Notes: generated by a model not told the origin, from the sequence alone. DNA of 64,000 bases from Paragorgia papillata (GCA_035771165.1 JAWNZC010000106.1:3659501-3723500), one strand, 5' to 3'. Positions 11,100 to 24,986 are shown, counted from the first letter of the stretch. Numbers and translations are program-made.

Positions 11100-11707
11100 A
11101 ACAAGAATCCAGTGGTTTCCCCGAGGGTTGCGACACCGATGAGATAAAACAGCAGTATATCGACGAGTACTATCAGCGCGAAGGCATCCTGATGGATCGG
11201 AACAAGATCGGGAAAAACCCTGGCCTACGTACACTGGCAAAGTTGATGTTAAATTCATTTTCGGGTGAGTAGAAATAACATGTGATGAAATGGGGAGAAG
11301 AAGGGGAGCATTTTCTTTGTTCACACATACTTACACGGTTATTTCTGTATTGTAGGGAATTTCGCGCAGAGCACGAACACGACTCACGTGATACTTATTA
11401 CCTGGGCGAATTAACGGATGAAAAACTAAAAAATTATTCGTATGAACTGAACAATGGTAAAACATGTTGTAAGATACGAGGTATTACTTTAGATTTCCGA
11501 GCAAAAGAGAAACTTAATTTTAATGTTATGCGCGATATGGTCGTAGGAGTAGATCCAGCAAAAGTTTCTGTAAATATACCTTTTGAAATTACTAGAGACA
11601 CTCGTACGAAGCAAATTATCACAAAACGACAGCATAAAGATTATAGAGTGGTGTATAATAAACGTGTAAGTATAGATGGCTTTAACACTTTGCCTTACGG
11701 CTTTTAA
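11100..11707 (+). pseudogene. DNA polymerase B, 3' part with palm deletion
   Basis: This continues the gene cut at 7343. NPGLRTLAKLMLNSF (about 11216) is the conserved palm entry. An intron-like gap (11265-11355) follows, then GNFAQST in the expected frame. Shortly after, the match jumps into another frame with YLGELTDE (about 11402) and runs to the family-typical C-terminus ending LPYGF at 11707. The stretch that should lie between, about 150-200 residues carrying the catalytic DTDS-type motif, is absent, so this copy could not polymerise even without the other breaks. Confidence 0.75.
11265..11355 (+). other. Short intron in polymerase B 3' part
   Basis: A 91-bp segment runs from gtgagt to tattgtag. 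Removing it joins the palm helix MLNSF to the GNFAQ segment in frame, which agrees with the family. Inferred from splice-site words and frame continuity. Confidence 0.55.
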
Positions 11708-11832
11708 CTTTGTGTGCTTGTAAATAATATTAAATTTGTGTGACTGTAAATGGGAAACTGTAAATATATATTTTTTTATTAACACTATCAGTTGTCTGAT
11801 ATTGGTGTGATGGTTCGATGGGGGTATTCTAG

Positions 11833-12125
11833 GACAATCTCAGGACAAAAGGGATCTAGGCGAAGGTGAGTGGATAGGAAACACACAAGGGCCATAAAAA
11901 AGGCCCCCCGGGCCATATTAAGTATTTATTTTCGAGTAACACTTCAAACAGTTCACTCTACATCATGTCTCGAAAGCGTAAGGACTGTCCTGTTTGTGGA
12001 AGAAAAGTTTATTAAGATTTGCAAATAATTTGGCTGACTTCCATCAGTTGTCCTCAAAAGATAGACAGTCGAATTTTATTCGCGCTAAAGCTTCTCCTGT
12101 ATATCTAGAAGCTGAGGTCTTTACG
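11833..12125 (+). pseudogene. Small C2H2-like zinc-finger ORF remnant next to the polymerase
   Basis: ATG at 11965 opens MSRKRKDCPVCGRKVY and stops. In the next frame, LLRFANNLADFHQLSS continues what looks like the second half of a C2H2 finger (first Cys pair CPVC, final His in ADFH; the other His position reads Asn). It is about 260 bp from the polymerase stop and preceded by an AT-rich promoter-like stretch, so it may be a second gene of the same element. The sequence acaatctcaggacaaaag at 11833 is one substitution and one insertion away from the MITE terminus acaatcttggacaaaag. Confidence 0.4.
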
Positions 12126-12269
12126 GTAAAATATCCATATATATATATATATATGTACACTTGCTCGTTTCGAGCTGTGACTGATAAGCTGTTGTATATT
12201 ATTTGATATATGTTGACATAATTGTTAAGATTGATAAGGAGAATAATAATAATCGTTTTGTTTACTTAC

Positions 12270-12379
12270 TGCATTAATCAACTCAGTTGCTAAATCTTTG
12301 TATTCGGACTTATTGTGATCGTTAGGATTTTCATTGAAAGTCTTCTCTGGCAATTGGATTGTCACTGGATACCTGTACA
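12270..12379 (-). CDS. SEA-like domain exon of an unidentified host gene
   Basis: The exon lies between acceptor ttttttag (plus-strand ct at 12380-12381) and donor GTAAGT (plus 12264-12269). It translates without stops as two leading bases plus 36 codons, containing YRYPVTIQLPEKTF and SEYKDLATELINA. A hydrophobic strand, an Asn-rich turn and a SxEYKxLAxxL helix are what the start of a SEA domain looks like; such domains sit in membrane-bound and secreted glycoproteins. The 5' phase (1) matches the end of the 12669-12787 exon and the 3' phase is 0. The rest of the gene is not recognised in the window. A lost gene fragment is an alternative. Confidence 0.5.
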
Positions 12380-12668
12380 CTAAAAAATAATGACCGTTAA
12401 AATGACGTCATTTATGTACCTATTGCAGCTAAGAAATGTAAGCCGTTTCTATTTGTTAATTATATAACTATTATTTATTAAAAATGCATGTTGTTAATTA
12501 TTTATTGCCTGTAAACAAAATATAATAAATAAATAACTAACTATAAGTTTTCATTATTGTAAAACATGAGCATAATTAAACTATTCTATTCTATTCCTGT
12601 CGTGTGTTGAACATGGCAAGGGAGGTTGAAAAGCCGGCTATGTATTGTTGAATAGTACAGTGACTTAC

Positions 12669-12787
12669 GTTTATTTTTATCTGATAAATCTTTCTTGCAG
12701 CATATTGGTGCGTACATTCGATCTAGATGAGACTTTTTTTTCATGGCACTATTTTGATGCCGTCGGAAAACGACATCCCTTTCAAAA
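12669..12787 (-). CDS. Upstream exon paired with the SEA-like exon
   Basis: The acceptor is attttttag (AG at plus 12788-12789) and the donor GTAAGT (plus 12663-12668). The 119 bp begin with one base of a split codon and end with one base of the next, exactly compatible with the exon at 12270-12379. The product is basic, containing FERDVVFRRHQNSAMKKKSH and MYAPICCKKDLSDKN. No family recognised; the paired phases are the main support. Confidence 0.45.
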
Positions 12788-13096
12788 CTAAAAAATAAAT
12801 AATTCAAATTGGGAAATTTGCTATCTATACTATGTATTTTTTTCTGTATGTAAAAAATAATTATTAAAAGTATTAATAGAAGTTAGAAGCAAAATAATAA
12901 GGCGAACTGCGCTTTAACAGTTTTTCCAGAATTTTGGTATTAAAAATCTCGGAAGTTTAATTTTTTTAAAAGTAAAAGTAGAGGGCTGCGTAAGCAGTGC
13001 TTTAGATCATAGTTAATGAAAAATATACATGGTTTGAAAACCCTGCAAACTTCAAAGCGGTTAACAATAAAGCTACGATTCATGTTGAAAGATACA

Positions 13097-13190
13097 TGAA
13101 GGTTCCAAATCCTTTGTTTTAGGTTCATTAATATTTAAACAGTACGGTTGAGTGATTGAACTCAAACGTTGCTATTGGATGATTGCTTCA
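13097..13190. repeat. Dispersed repeat, copy A
   Basis: The stretch around catcctttgttttaggttc, taatatttaaacagtacggt and tgctattggatgattg recurs with a few changes at about 37090-37172. Boundaries are not defined. Confidence 0.55.
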
Positions 13191-13323
13191 TTATACAGAA
13201 AACACAATATGTTCAGTAGCCGTGAAAGTGCAAAAATTTCCATAAACCTCAACAAAAACATAAAACAATTACTTTTGTTTAGCTTCCGAACCATGTCTAG
13301 TTTCTATTAACTATGTTTAGATA

Positions 13324-13458
13324 GAGCAAAATGCCAAAGTGGTAAACTGTCAAAATTAGTTTTGATAACGAAATACTAACGTTTTGAGCGGAGCCTTTCA
13401 TAAGAATTTTTCGTTATCAAACTAATCTTGAAAGTTTACCACATTTTCACTTTGTTCC
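13324..13458. mobile_element. Small foldback element
   Basis: The left arm around gtggtaaactgtcaaaatta and the right arm ending gtttaccac are complementary over about 48 bp with several mismatches, around a 35-bp loop. A short MITE is the simplest reading. Confidence 0.55.
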
Positions 13459-13507
13459 GCCACCTTTTCACCTTTAGAGGGCCGGCCAAAGCTTCAAAAT
13501 ATTACTT

Positions 13508-14472
13508 TTGATGGCATTTTTTGTTACAAGCAGGCAACCATGCTAAATCGTATTGGATAGTGTATACTTTGAAGGTGAAGGGTGTTGGCAGTCGTGATTA
13601 TTGATTTATATACTAAAATTTCGAGCTTTTTGAAAGCACAATGTGATGGATGGGATATCTGTAAAGCGATGCCTATTTACGTTTGTGTATTATTTGAATT
13701 ACAAATTCAGAATGCTATCCAATCAGCGTGCCTGAAGTTCTGATTATTCTAATTCGCATAGCTCACAATTATAAACAAACAAGAAACATGGCGCAAATTC
13801 GCCTAAATATAACACTTGGAAGAACAGCCACAACAATCTGAAACCTTTTTGCTACAAGCAGGCAACCAGCATAGAAATGTAGCATAGACATTGATCAAGA
13901 TGACTAGGCCGGTTACCTTTCGTGTATCACAAGATAACACTGTTGAACCGCCAGAACCGGTGAGTTAAATGTCTAAGGAACAATATAAGTAACACTACAC
14001 TGTTGTACAAAAGCTCAACTTTATAACAGTAGATAGATGACGGTATCGGCAAATTACCAAATAAAACGAAGTAATTTACGAATATGAGACTTTCCTGTAG
14101 CTACCAGATCAAATAAATTTCTGATTCTTAGCAAGCTTACCTTTTTGTGGCCTTTCTTCGAAGTATTATATTTAGGTGTATTCACGCCATATTTCTTGTT
14201 TGTTTATGATTGTGAGTTATGCGAATTAGGTTAAGCAAAACTAGAGGCACGCTGATTGGATAGCATTCTAAATTTAGCTAATTCAAATAAAACACAAACG
14301 TAAATAGGCAGCACTTTACAGATATCCCATCCATCACATTGTGCTTTCAAAAAGCTCGAAATTTTAGTATATAAATCAATAATCACGACTGCCAACACCC
14401 TTCACCTTCAAAGTATACAATATCCGATACGATTTAGCATGGTTGCCTGCTTGTAACAAAAAATGCCATCAA
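13508..14472. mobile_element. Foldback DNA element with about 310-bp arms
   Basis: The left arm (13508 to about 13800, starting ttgatggcattttttgttac) is the inverse of the right arm (about 14185-14472), roughly 88-90 percent identical, around a 370-bp centre. The subterminal word acaagcaggcaacc recurs in the centre (13854). No coding frame of interest was found. A target duplication is not obvious. Confidence 0.75.
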
Positions 14473-14753
14473 CGGTGTTTTTGAGACACTTTTATCGAGG
14501 TTGGCCGTCCGTCTACTTGTTCTATCCAAAACACACTACGCAGCACTCATATTTCAGACTTGTACACACAGAAACGTCAGTATTTTGTTACCAAAAATTG
14601 TGTAGTTTACTTTGCCAGTTTACCTCTTACTTTGCTCATCAAAAACACATTAGGCAGTATTCCAGCTTTTTACACAAACAGACAGAAAGAGAGAACTTTA
14701 TTTAAACTCGTAATTTTGTCAGTATTTACACTGCTTTACACGAAAGCCGAGAT

Positions 14754-14754
<1 letters not shown>

Positions 14755-14821
<67 letters not shown>

Positions 14822-14834
14822 TATATATATATAA
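14755..14834. repeat. (TA)n microsatellite
   Basis: About 80 bp of alternating TA with one break. The open frames across it are artefacts. Confidence 0.95.
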
Positions 14835-14910
14835 TTAACAAAGATTAAAAATATTTTAAAACATTAAAATAAATAGGAATAAATAAATAGATTATGCAAA
14901 TAGAATTAGC

Positions 14911-15247
14911 AACTACATTATTAGGGATGAAAGAGCACGCTTGAATGACGAAATCGACTTAATGGTTCTTAGTTCGTTTGGCAGGTCAAGTCCAAGGTTT
15001 GGGTAGTGTCAGCCAATTTTCTCTATTCCTTAAATTATATGTAATGTTAGCCGTTGACATGGAGAAAAAATTCGATAAACATGGTGGGAAAATGCCCAGT
15101 CCATGTATTATTTTAGACATCATTATTGCTTTATGCATATTTCGTCTTTCAGACAACGTTCTCCATCCCAGTTCTTGTCTGATGTCTTTGGATCTGATTT
15201 CATAACTTTGACGGGTGATAACTCGTGCGGCACGATTTTGTAGTTTT

Positions 15248-15262
<15 letters not shown>
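14911..15262 (-). pseudogene. L2/CR1-type RT C-terminal remnant
   Basis: On the minus strand, LQKLQNRAARVITRQSYE is followed by YNLRNRENWLTLPKPWT and, in another frame, LPNELRTIKSISSFKRAL. These are the segments that end CR1/L2 ORF2 proteins (compare LQKLQNRAARVVTFSSY in the element at 7.3-11.1 kb). The fragment is 5'-truncated exactly where a large (ACAG)n tract begins, and its 3' side carries AATAAATAG repeats. Confidence 0.75.
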
Positions 15263-15435
<173 letters not shown>

Positions 15436-15715
15436 GACGGACGGGGACAAGTAAAGCATAACCTACTGGCGTTGGTAACAAAAGAAATATACATACAGCT
15501 CTCTCAAATTAAGATGAAGGTAATTTTTATCATCGCAATGACAAATCGCAGTTGGTTCGCCCAAAAATGTTAAATGGTTTTTCAGTTTTCGTTTATAAAG
15601 CTGTTGTTTGTGGGAAGCTCGAACTTTCAATTCACTTCTTATTCCACCAACGTCGACAACTAGAATAAAAGCTAAGTAAGAAAAGAGTAAAGGAGGTGTT
15701 ATACACTATAATTTT

Positions 15716-16010
15716 TTTGGGCAAGTTGTCTCTCAACGACGAACAAAACTGTTAGACTATGCAATAATGTTTCTTGCAACTAGTCTTGGGTAAGCGACCA
15801 AAGAGAACTGGAGCGGTTTACAAAGCGTATTTTAATTACCCGTTCGCGTAAATTGTTGCGAGACAAGTTGCAAGAGAGGTGTTACGCTGCGCAATGCTCT
15901 AATAATCCGTGCATCGTTCCCGCAATTGTTGCGAATGTAGATTAACTTGATTCAACTTTGTGCAACGTTTTCTGCTACAAAAATGTTGCATAGAAAATAA
16001 TGATAAGGCT
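15716..16010. repeat. Possible dispersed repeat rich in ttgttgcg / gttgcaag words
   Basis: It contains several inverted or direct copies of cgcaattgttgcga, acaagttgcaaga and gtgcaacg. It looks like a decayed DNA element; boundaries are unclear. Confidence 0.35.
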
Positions 16011-16014
16011 GTGT

Positions 16015-16135
16015 TACTCCGAGTGACGAACCATACAGTATAAGTAGAGAAAACTCTACTTGGCCAGGCTGGGATTCAAACCCGCGACCTTCGGTTTGCT
16101 AATCTGACGCTCAACCGACTGAGTTACAGGTCAAA
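16015..16135 (-). mobile_element. tRNA-derived SINE
   Basis: On the minus strand, a box A-like taactcagtcggttgagcg is followed 30 bp later by a box B-like cgggtttgaatccc. The anticodon-loop position reads ttagcaa (AGC). The anticodon stem pairs poorly and the sequence continues into a non-tRNA body (gagttttctctacttat), so this is a SINE head, not a functional tRNA. Confidence 0.65.
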
Positions 16136-16239
16136 TTGGGAACTGGTGGTAGAATAACGGTACTTTGGTTATTTGATATTTGTAAACAGATATACTAGTT
16201 TCTTCGATATCGAGATATGCAGATTTAGAACAATTCACC

Positions 16240-17365
16240 CTATTGAAGTGCCTATCTCAGGGTTGGGGATTTTACATATTTAGGATATTTGGAACATTTT
16301 GAGAAGATTTGTAATCTATCTTCTTTTCCTAAAATTTCATCTACATGCATGGACTTTTTCGCTGTTAAAGTAGGCGATTTCGGCAATGGCCGTGAAATTT
16401 TTTTACTGGGTTCTAGTCGCCGGAAGTGACGTAAAGCAGAACGACCCTCTCAGAGAGTAACAGTGTTTACATCGAGAGTTTACGGTTTACCTTGGATTTT
16501 CTTGGCTTTATTTGGGTTCTTTTGTCGGAATTTTTTTTTTAAATATGCCAAATAGGTGCGTAGTATTTTTACTCTCGAATGAACCCAATTTATATGCTAG
16601 AATAGCGCTGTATGCTATTTCTTTTTTGCGACAATAACGATGTACTATCACGACTCACGGGAGGAGAAGAAGAGAGGGATAGCTTAGGGTGAAAGGAACG
16701 CCGATTTTTCAAGGATAAAGGAAATGAACACCGACATCTACTTCTGTGACCTGTTCGTGGTTCGAAGTAGTTTCAACAGGAATGTATGGTATAAGACGAT
16801 TCACAGCAGTTGATCGCCAGGAGAACCCGTCGGTGTGCCGATCACAAAACGACAACAATGGAGCGTGTTTTTCCGGAAAGTGACAAGAACTTGTGCATGT
16901 CAGTCTCATATATCTTTTTATCGAAGTATTAGTTTGCGTTCGATCAAGAATATATCGAATATTGTCGTCTGTCTAACTCTGGTTCTAATGCTGAAAGCCA
17001 AAATAGTTAGGATGTAAATATTATTCCGGGATACGTAATCGAGATCACAGACGAAGTAAATATCTTCCAGTGTGGCATGCATACCTGAAGAGGAATCAGT
17101 CAAGCCGTTTGAAAACGAGCCGATTGCAAATGAAATTCGGATCGCAAATTTAATGAGCAAATGCGACTTGAAAAAGATCTTCTACGATGGCTACAAATTC
17201 GCTTTGAGGGGCACGATAAGGTGAACGATTTGTAACAAAGTTTGCCTTTATATCAGTGAATTTATGTTTACGTTTTATCGAAAGTTGTATACTGGCATGC
17301 CATATTTGCTAAAACAAAAAATTGTATACTGTCAAAGCCAAATGATTCGCATGTTTACATTTGTT
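16240..17365. repeat. Left arm of 1.1-kb inverted duplication
   Basis: It matches the reverse complement of about 20885-22015 along its length at roughly 85 percent with indels, for example tgcctatctcagggttgggg, tcttgtcactttccgg and gtcaaagccaaatgattcgc. It carries exon-like but broken coding, such as the TCTSSCHFPEK segment on the minus strand. No protein family recognised. Confidence 0.7.
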
Positions 17366-17426
17366 ATATATCTGGTTCCCTGCTTCCCGCTAGGGAAGCA
17401 AATATCGAAGAATTGACAAGGCGAAG

Positions 17427-17772
17427 TATAAAATAGAAGATACAGAAAGCAGGTAGGTTGGTAATGTCAGTATTGATTATAGATTAATAGAATACCCGTT
17501 CGCTTTCCTATCTCCACTTGTACATAAGCCAGCTGCGCACAATTCACCTAAGCTAATAGAATTGCATCGTTCTTTGAGAAACTGCCAAATTAAATTCAGT
17601 GCTCATCCAATTCGATAAACAACAAAAATTGTGCAATTTCATCTTCAAACTTAAATAAATCGACTCTGTATACTGTCGCCTCATGCATGCAAGTTCAAAA
17701 CTGGACGCGAGTATTCCATTACTCTATAATCAACACTAACAGTTCCTACCTGTTCTCTGTATCTTTTAATTG
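17427..17772. mobile_element. Possible MITE with about 25-bp TIRs
   Basis: agatacagaaagcaggtagg near 17440 is nearly the inverse of cctacctgttctctgtatct near 17746. The interior has no coding frame. It abuts the ATT tract. Confidence 0.4.
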
Positions 17773-17789
17773 ATACTTTGTGTTGTCAA

Positions 17790-17949
<160 letters not shown>

Positions 17950-17950
17950 A

Positions 17951-20624
<2,674 letters not shown>

Positions 20625-20884
20625 TACGAATATTTAAAACAGGATAGCCTATCAGTACAAAAAGTACTGTTATCAACAGGGTCCTGTGTCTACCAAATAC
20701 AGGTATAGAAATATTCCTAAATTACAATATTAGAAAAAGTACATTCATATAAATACAAAGTGTATAAGCAGGATAAAGAACTTGATCACTGTTATTAAGC
20801 GCATCAGTGCAAGCTTTGATTTATACTGACATTCCTTCAATCCATTCTCAAGCAGTTCAGTGTCAGAGAAATATCGAATATAAA

Positions 20885-22015
20885 CATGCGAATCATTTGG
20901 CTTTGACAGCATACAATTTTGTTTTAGCAAATGCGTGTATACAACATATTTGATAAAACGTACCAATCATTTACCTTATCGTGCCCCCCAAAGCCAATTT
21001 GTAGTCGTCTTTTTCAAGTCGCATTTGCTCATTATGATTTACGATCCAAATTTCATCGGCAACCGACTCGACTTCACACGGCTTGACAATGCATTCTGAT
21101 GATTCGTCTTCGATCTCGCACTTGAAGACAGGTTTACTTCGTCTTCGATCTCCACTCGATTACGTATCCCGGAATAATGTATTCCTAGTCATTTTGCATA
21201 TCTGCATTGGAACCAGAGGAATACGACACTTTCAAGTCAGGTATATTTCGATGTATTGTTGATCAAACGCAACAATGCTTCGATAAAAAGAAATATGAGA
21301 CTGAGACATGCACAAGTTCTTGTCACTTTCCGGAAAAATACGCTTCATTGTTGTCTTTAATCGGTACACCAACGGGTTTTCCTCGTGATAAACTGCTGTG
21401 AATCATCTTAGTACCAAATATTCCCGCTGAATCTACGTGGTACTTCGAACCACGAACAGGTTACAGAAGTAGATGTCAACGTTCATTTCACACCTTTATC
21501 TTTGACGAAATCGGCGTTCTTTTCACAGTATAAAGCTAATTCGTTCTGTTCTTCGCCTCCTGTGAGTCGGGATAGTACTAGCATATCAATTCGGTCCATT
21601 TCAAAGTAAAAACACTACGCACCTGTTTGGCGTATTTTTAAAAAAAGTTTCTCCGACAAAATAACCCGAATAAAGCCAACAAAATCCAAGGTGGACCGTA
21701 AACTCCCGATGTAAACACTGTTACTGTCTGAGATGTCTCCCAGCTTCTATGTCACCTCCGACGACTAGAACCCAGTAAAAAAATTTCCACGGCCATCGTC
21801 AAAATACCCAACTTTAACAGAAAAATTCCATGAAGATGAAAAGGAGAAGGAAAAGGTAAAGAAGAAAATTTACAGGAAAAGAAGACATGTTACAAATCTT
21901 CCTGGAATTTGCTTTAGGAAAAGAAGACATGTTACAAATCTTCTTAGGATGTTCCAAATATCCTAAATATGTAAAATCCCCAACCCTGAGATAGGCACTT
22001 CAAAGTTTGCAGCTA
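20885..22015. repeat. Right arm of 1.1-kb inverted duplication
   Basis: The inverse of 16240-17365. On its minus strand about 70 codons remain open around IVKPCEVESVADEIWIVN and LEKDDYKLALGGTIR, hydrophilic and exon-like. The plus strand reads TCTSSCHFPEKYASLLS near 21303. No family recognised, and both copies carry breaks. Confidence 0.65.
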
Positions 22016-22310
22016 AAAATATCTACGTAAGGCAACCGAGGCTAAAAATAATGTGACATAACCCCTTAAAGAAAAGATCAAAATAAATAAATAAATTTAA
22101 ATTAACATTACGGATTAAAGTGCCCCTAACCCAAAAATTTTGGGCTCATCGAATGTACTCTTTATTTGTAGTGTTTTAGTGAAAAAAAGTTTCAATTTGG
22201 ATAAATTGTCCGCTTAATCAGCGCTCGACAAACTTCACATTCTTAAAGTTCTCAGTATTGTCTAGCAAACATGTCTAGCAGTAAATCAGATTCTGAAATC
22301 AGTTATCAGT

Positions 22311-22311
<1 letters not shown>

Positions 22312-22348
<37 letters not shown>

Positions 22349-22372
22349 ATATATAGTTCCATATATATATAT
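22312..22372. repeat. (TA)n microsatellite with GTGTATATATAG interruption
   Basis: Simple TA repeat; no gene. Confidence 0.9.
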
Positions 22373-22418
22373 ATAGAGTCGGACATAAAGTTTACGCCAT
22401 ATCCCCGAATAAAGTTTA

Positions 22419-23061
22419 CGCCGTAGTTATAGTTCCGACACCGGATCTTTAAGTTCGATGGCTATAGATCCGACACTGACATAACGCGTGCGAAATACAG
22501 TTTATTTCGAACTTAGGGTTTGTCGAATCTTTTCAACAACCAGCACAAGGCCCGACATTATTTAGTGTTTTGAGTTTTGAGCAAAAGGTTAGAAAAAAAA
22601 CTTAACTGGCGTGGAAAATTTATTCATACTGATGTCTCTCGTCTGAAAGATGTATTGTCGTTGACATTTTCAGTTTTTAGTCTCTCAAATGATTAGAGTT
22701 TAAAAGAAAGTTTCGATATTTGACAGAACCTAGTCTGATTCAAAGCAGAAAACGAAACCTACAGATTTGAGCGAGGCTTAAATTAATCACGGCAGTAAGT
22801 TCGTCAGTTCGGTAACTGCATTATTCTTCCCGTTTCTATATTTCTACAATCGCTGCAGTTTGTCAACCTTCCCATGTGTTTATGCTTCAATGTCTCGATG
22901 ATCTAAGACTAACTGAGTGATGATGATGGACCCTGTGCTGTAGTGTTGAAAAGATCCGGCGACGAAGAAGTGTAAAAAAAACTGTATTGCGCACGAGTTA
23001 TGTCAATGTCGGATCTATAGCCATCGAACCTAAAGATCCGGTGTCGGAACTATAACCATGG
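22419..23061. mobile_element. MITE with about 85-bp TIRs
   Basis: The left end reads gttatagttccgacaccgga, then gatggctatagatccgacac; the right end is its inverse (gtgtcggatctatagcc, then tccggtgtcggaactataac). The interior of about 470 bp is non-coding. Superfamily unknown. Confidence 0.7.
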
Positions 23062-23239
23062 TGTGATAGAGTATGCAGATGAATATTCAAGCCGAGAGGA
23101 AGGTATTAAACTCTGGCTTAGCACATGCCGAAGAACCTTTGACCGACGAAGACTGGTTGGAAAATTACAACACAGAACAGGAACGGCTAGACTAAGAGGG
23201 CGAGGATGAGCCAAGGAAAAGACTAAATGATTCCGTGGA

Positions 23240-23332
23240 AATAAGCGAATGGTGTTTAGTACTTGGGAATACACAAATCCCGAGAAATAAGTGAATGGTG
23301 TTTAATACTTGGGAATACACAAATCCCGAGAT
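23240..23332. repeat. 46-bp tandem duplication
   Basis: gaatggtgtttagtacttgg through caaatcccgag occurs twice in tandem with two substitutions. It lies in a short plus-strand exon-like stretch (EEPLTDEDWLENYNTEQE, about 23130-23185) that resembles no family I can name. Confidence 0.75.
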
Positions 23333-23344
23333 TATCAGGCCTTA

Positions 23345-23599
23345 ATTTTTGATAGTTTTGTTTTGTTTGACCAGGTAACACGCAATATCTTCTCTCGAAT
23401 TCCTCAGACTTGAAATGATCTGAGCAAAGTGTTGAAGTTTCGAAGGTTCGAAATCAAACCAAATTTTTCTTCCCTTCTTAGCGTCAGACTGGTCATCGTT
23501 GAAATATGGAATGGTATGAAGACTTACACAATCCTTGAGACTAGCTTTAATTTTATTCGCGATCGACGTACAATTGGCAGCAGCACAACTAAACACCAT
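23345..23599 (-). pseudogene. THAP-domain-like remnant
   Basis: From an internal Met at 23599 the frame reads MVFSCAAANCTS, then VSLHTIPYFNDD and GRKIWFDF, matching the start of a THAP zinc-finger DNA-binding domain (C-x4-C, conserved Trp). The expected C-x2-H near the domain end is missing and the frame ends after 85 codons. It is probably a decayed THAP9/P-element-type or P2X-like host fragment. No further exons were identified. Confidence 0.5.
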
Positions 23600-23794
23600 C
23601 TTTTCACAAGCTTTCCAACGATACAGCAAATGAAAATATATGTAGATATCGAAATTTATAGCATGAAGCCTTGAAGGCGCTAGCCTACGAGTACCTTGCG
23701 TGACGTCACAAAATACACTCGTTCCAGCCTCCTCGAAAGAAATTATTTTCATGGTAGTGTGCCAGCTAAGATCGCAGTTTTGCCAATTTCATAC

Positions 23795-24100
23795 TGCCTT
23801 CAAAAACTCATTAATAATTCATCAGGAAAATTCAAAAGAAATTAAAGTTTAATCAGTGTCTTTATATACGATAAACATACGTCCTGATTTACATAAACTT
23901 TAGCTTTGATTTTCTCGGCTTAGACAAGGTTATTTTTCAAACTTACTACGCCAATGAACTTACCAAGTGGTTCGTTTTTGAAGTCGTTTAATAAACTCGC
24001 AGTTCGTGTTTTATCAGATATATGAACACTCGGCTTCGCCTCGTGCCTTTATATCTGATAAAACACTCCTGCTCGTTTATTAAACAGTACATAAAAATCT
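23795..24100. mobile_element. Foldback repeat related to the pair at 50.6 and 52.8 kb
   Basis: It shares cattaataattcat, ttactacgccaatgaac and the terminal hairpin made of gttttatcagatata and tatatctgataaaacac with 50592-50872 and 52768-53050. It is diverged from both. Confidence 0.65.
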
Positions 24101-24535
24101 GAGTTTTTTAAGAAATTAAATTTTGTTTTCGCAGAAAACCTAGAAATTATGTCACGATTTGATATAGCTAAAAAAGGTTTTGGGGGTTAGGGGCACTTTA
24201 AGAATTAAGATGAAATATTCTTTCAAACATTGCCCCGCAGTCTCGATTAGTAAGTAGTACATTCACTGTTTGACAAAAATTAATAACTTCTTATTAACCG
24301 AGAGTAAGCTCAATACGGAAAAACATCAGACCGAGGTCTAATTGACAGTGCGGACCGATCTGGTAGAGCGAGGTTCGTAGATAAAAGACCTAGTGCTCAC
24401 TGAACACTGCAAAATTTACAGTGTACGGTTTTCATGTCGCACCGTTCCGGAATCGTTTTCGACAAATTGTTCCCATTAGCGTGACGTTTTCATACAATTT
24501 CGATCAGGTACCTTGTTACTTTCTATTTCAGGTAC

Positions 24536-24982
24536 TTGATGAGTAACATCTCCATGCTTTCCACCATCTTCCAGTTTGATACTCACGATAAAAGTTCTGT
24601 ATTTTCGATTTAAAAATCCATTAACCGTCGGGTGAAATGAGCGCCGCCATATTATTGCTTTGTTGTCAAAAAGAGAGTTTTCACTTGATCGTTAGACTCG
24701 AAATATTGCTCGCTATACCTCGTGTTTGGTACCAAACTACTCGTCGAAGGCTTCTCTTTTCATTTCTATAGTCGTTGCCTAGATACCCCATGAGCCCGCG
24801 GCTTTATTGGCCTGTGATCGGGACCCGTTGTGGCCCAAAGTTCGATAGCTTTGACACGTCACACGAGACACAAGCATTTGGGGAACGCGAAGGTCCGAAT
24901 AGGATAATTGGGAAGTTTAAGGGATATACGCGATGGCCGCTGACCGATAGGCGCGCTCGCTCAAATGTCCGCAATTTCTGGC
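24536..24982. mobile_element. Partial DNA transposon copy ending at CATG
   Basis: It is the inverse of parts of 25890-26724 (outer end and the region with gcggctttattggcc), lacking about 390 bp of that copy. It ends ...atttctggc|catg, after which the CR1-like endonuclease domain begins. Its other TIR is not visible. Confidence 0.6.
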
Positions 24983-24986
24983 CATG

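Noticed and set aside
3914..11707. Calling the polymerase locus a Polinton/Maverick or an endogenous virus
   Set aside because: Only the polymerase is recognisable; no integrase, ATPase, protease, capsid gene or long TIRs were found.
16060..16133. Functional tRNA-Ala gene
   Set aside because: Box A and box B are present, but the anticodon stem pairs poorly and the sequence continues as a SINE body.
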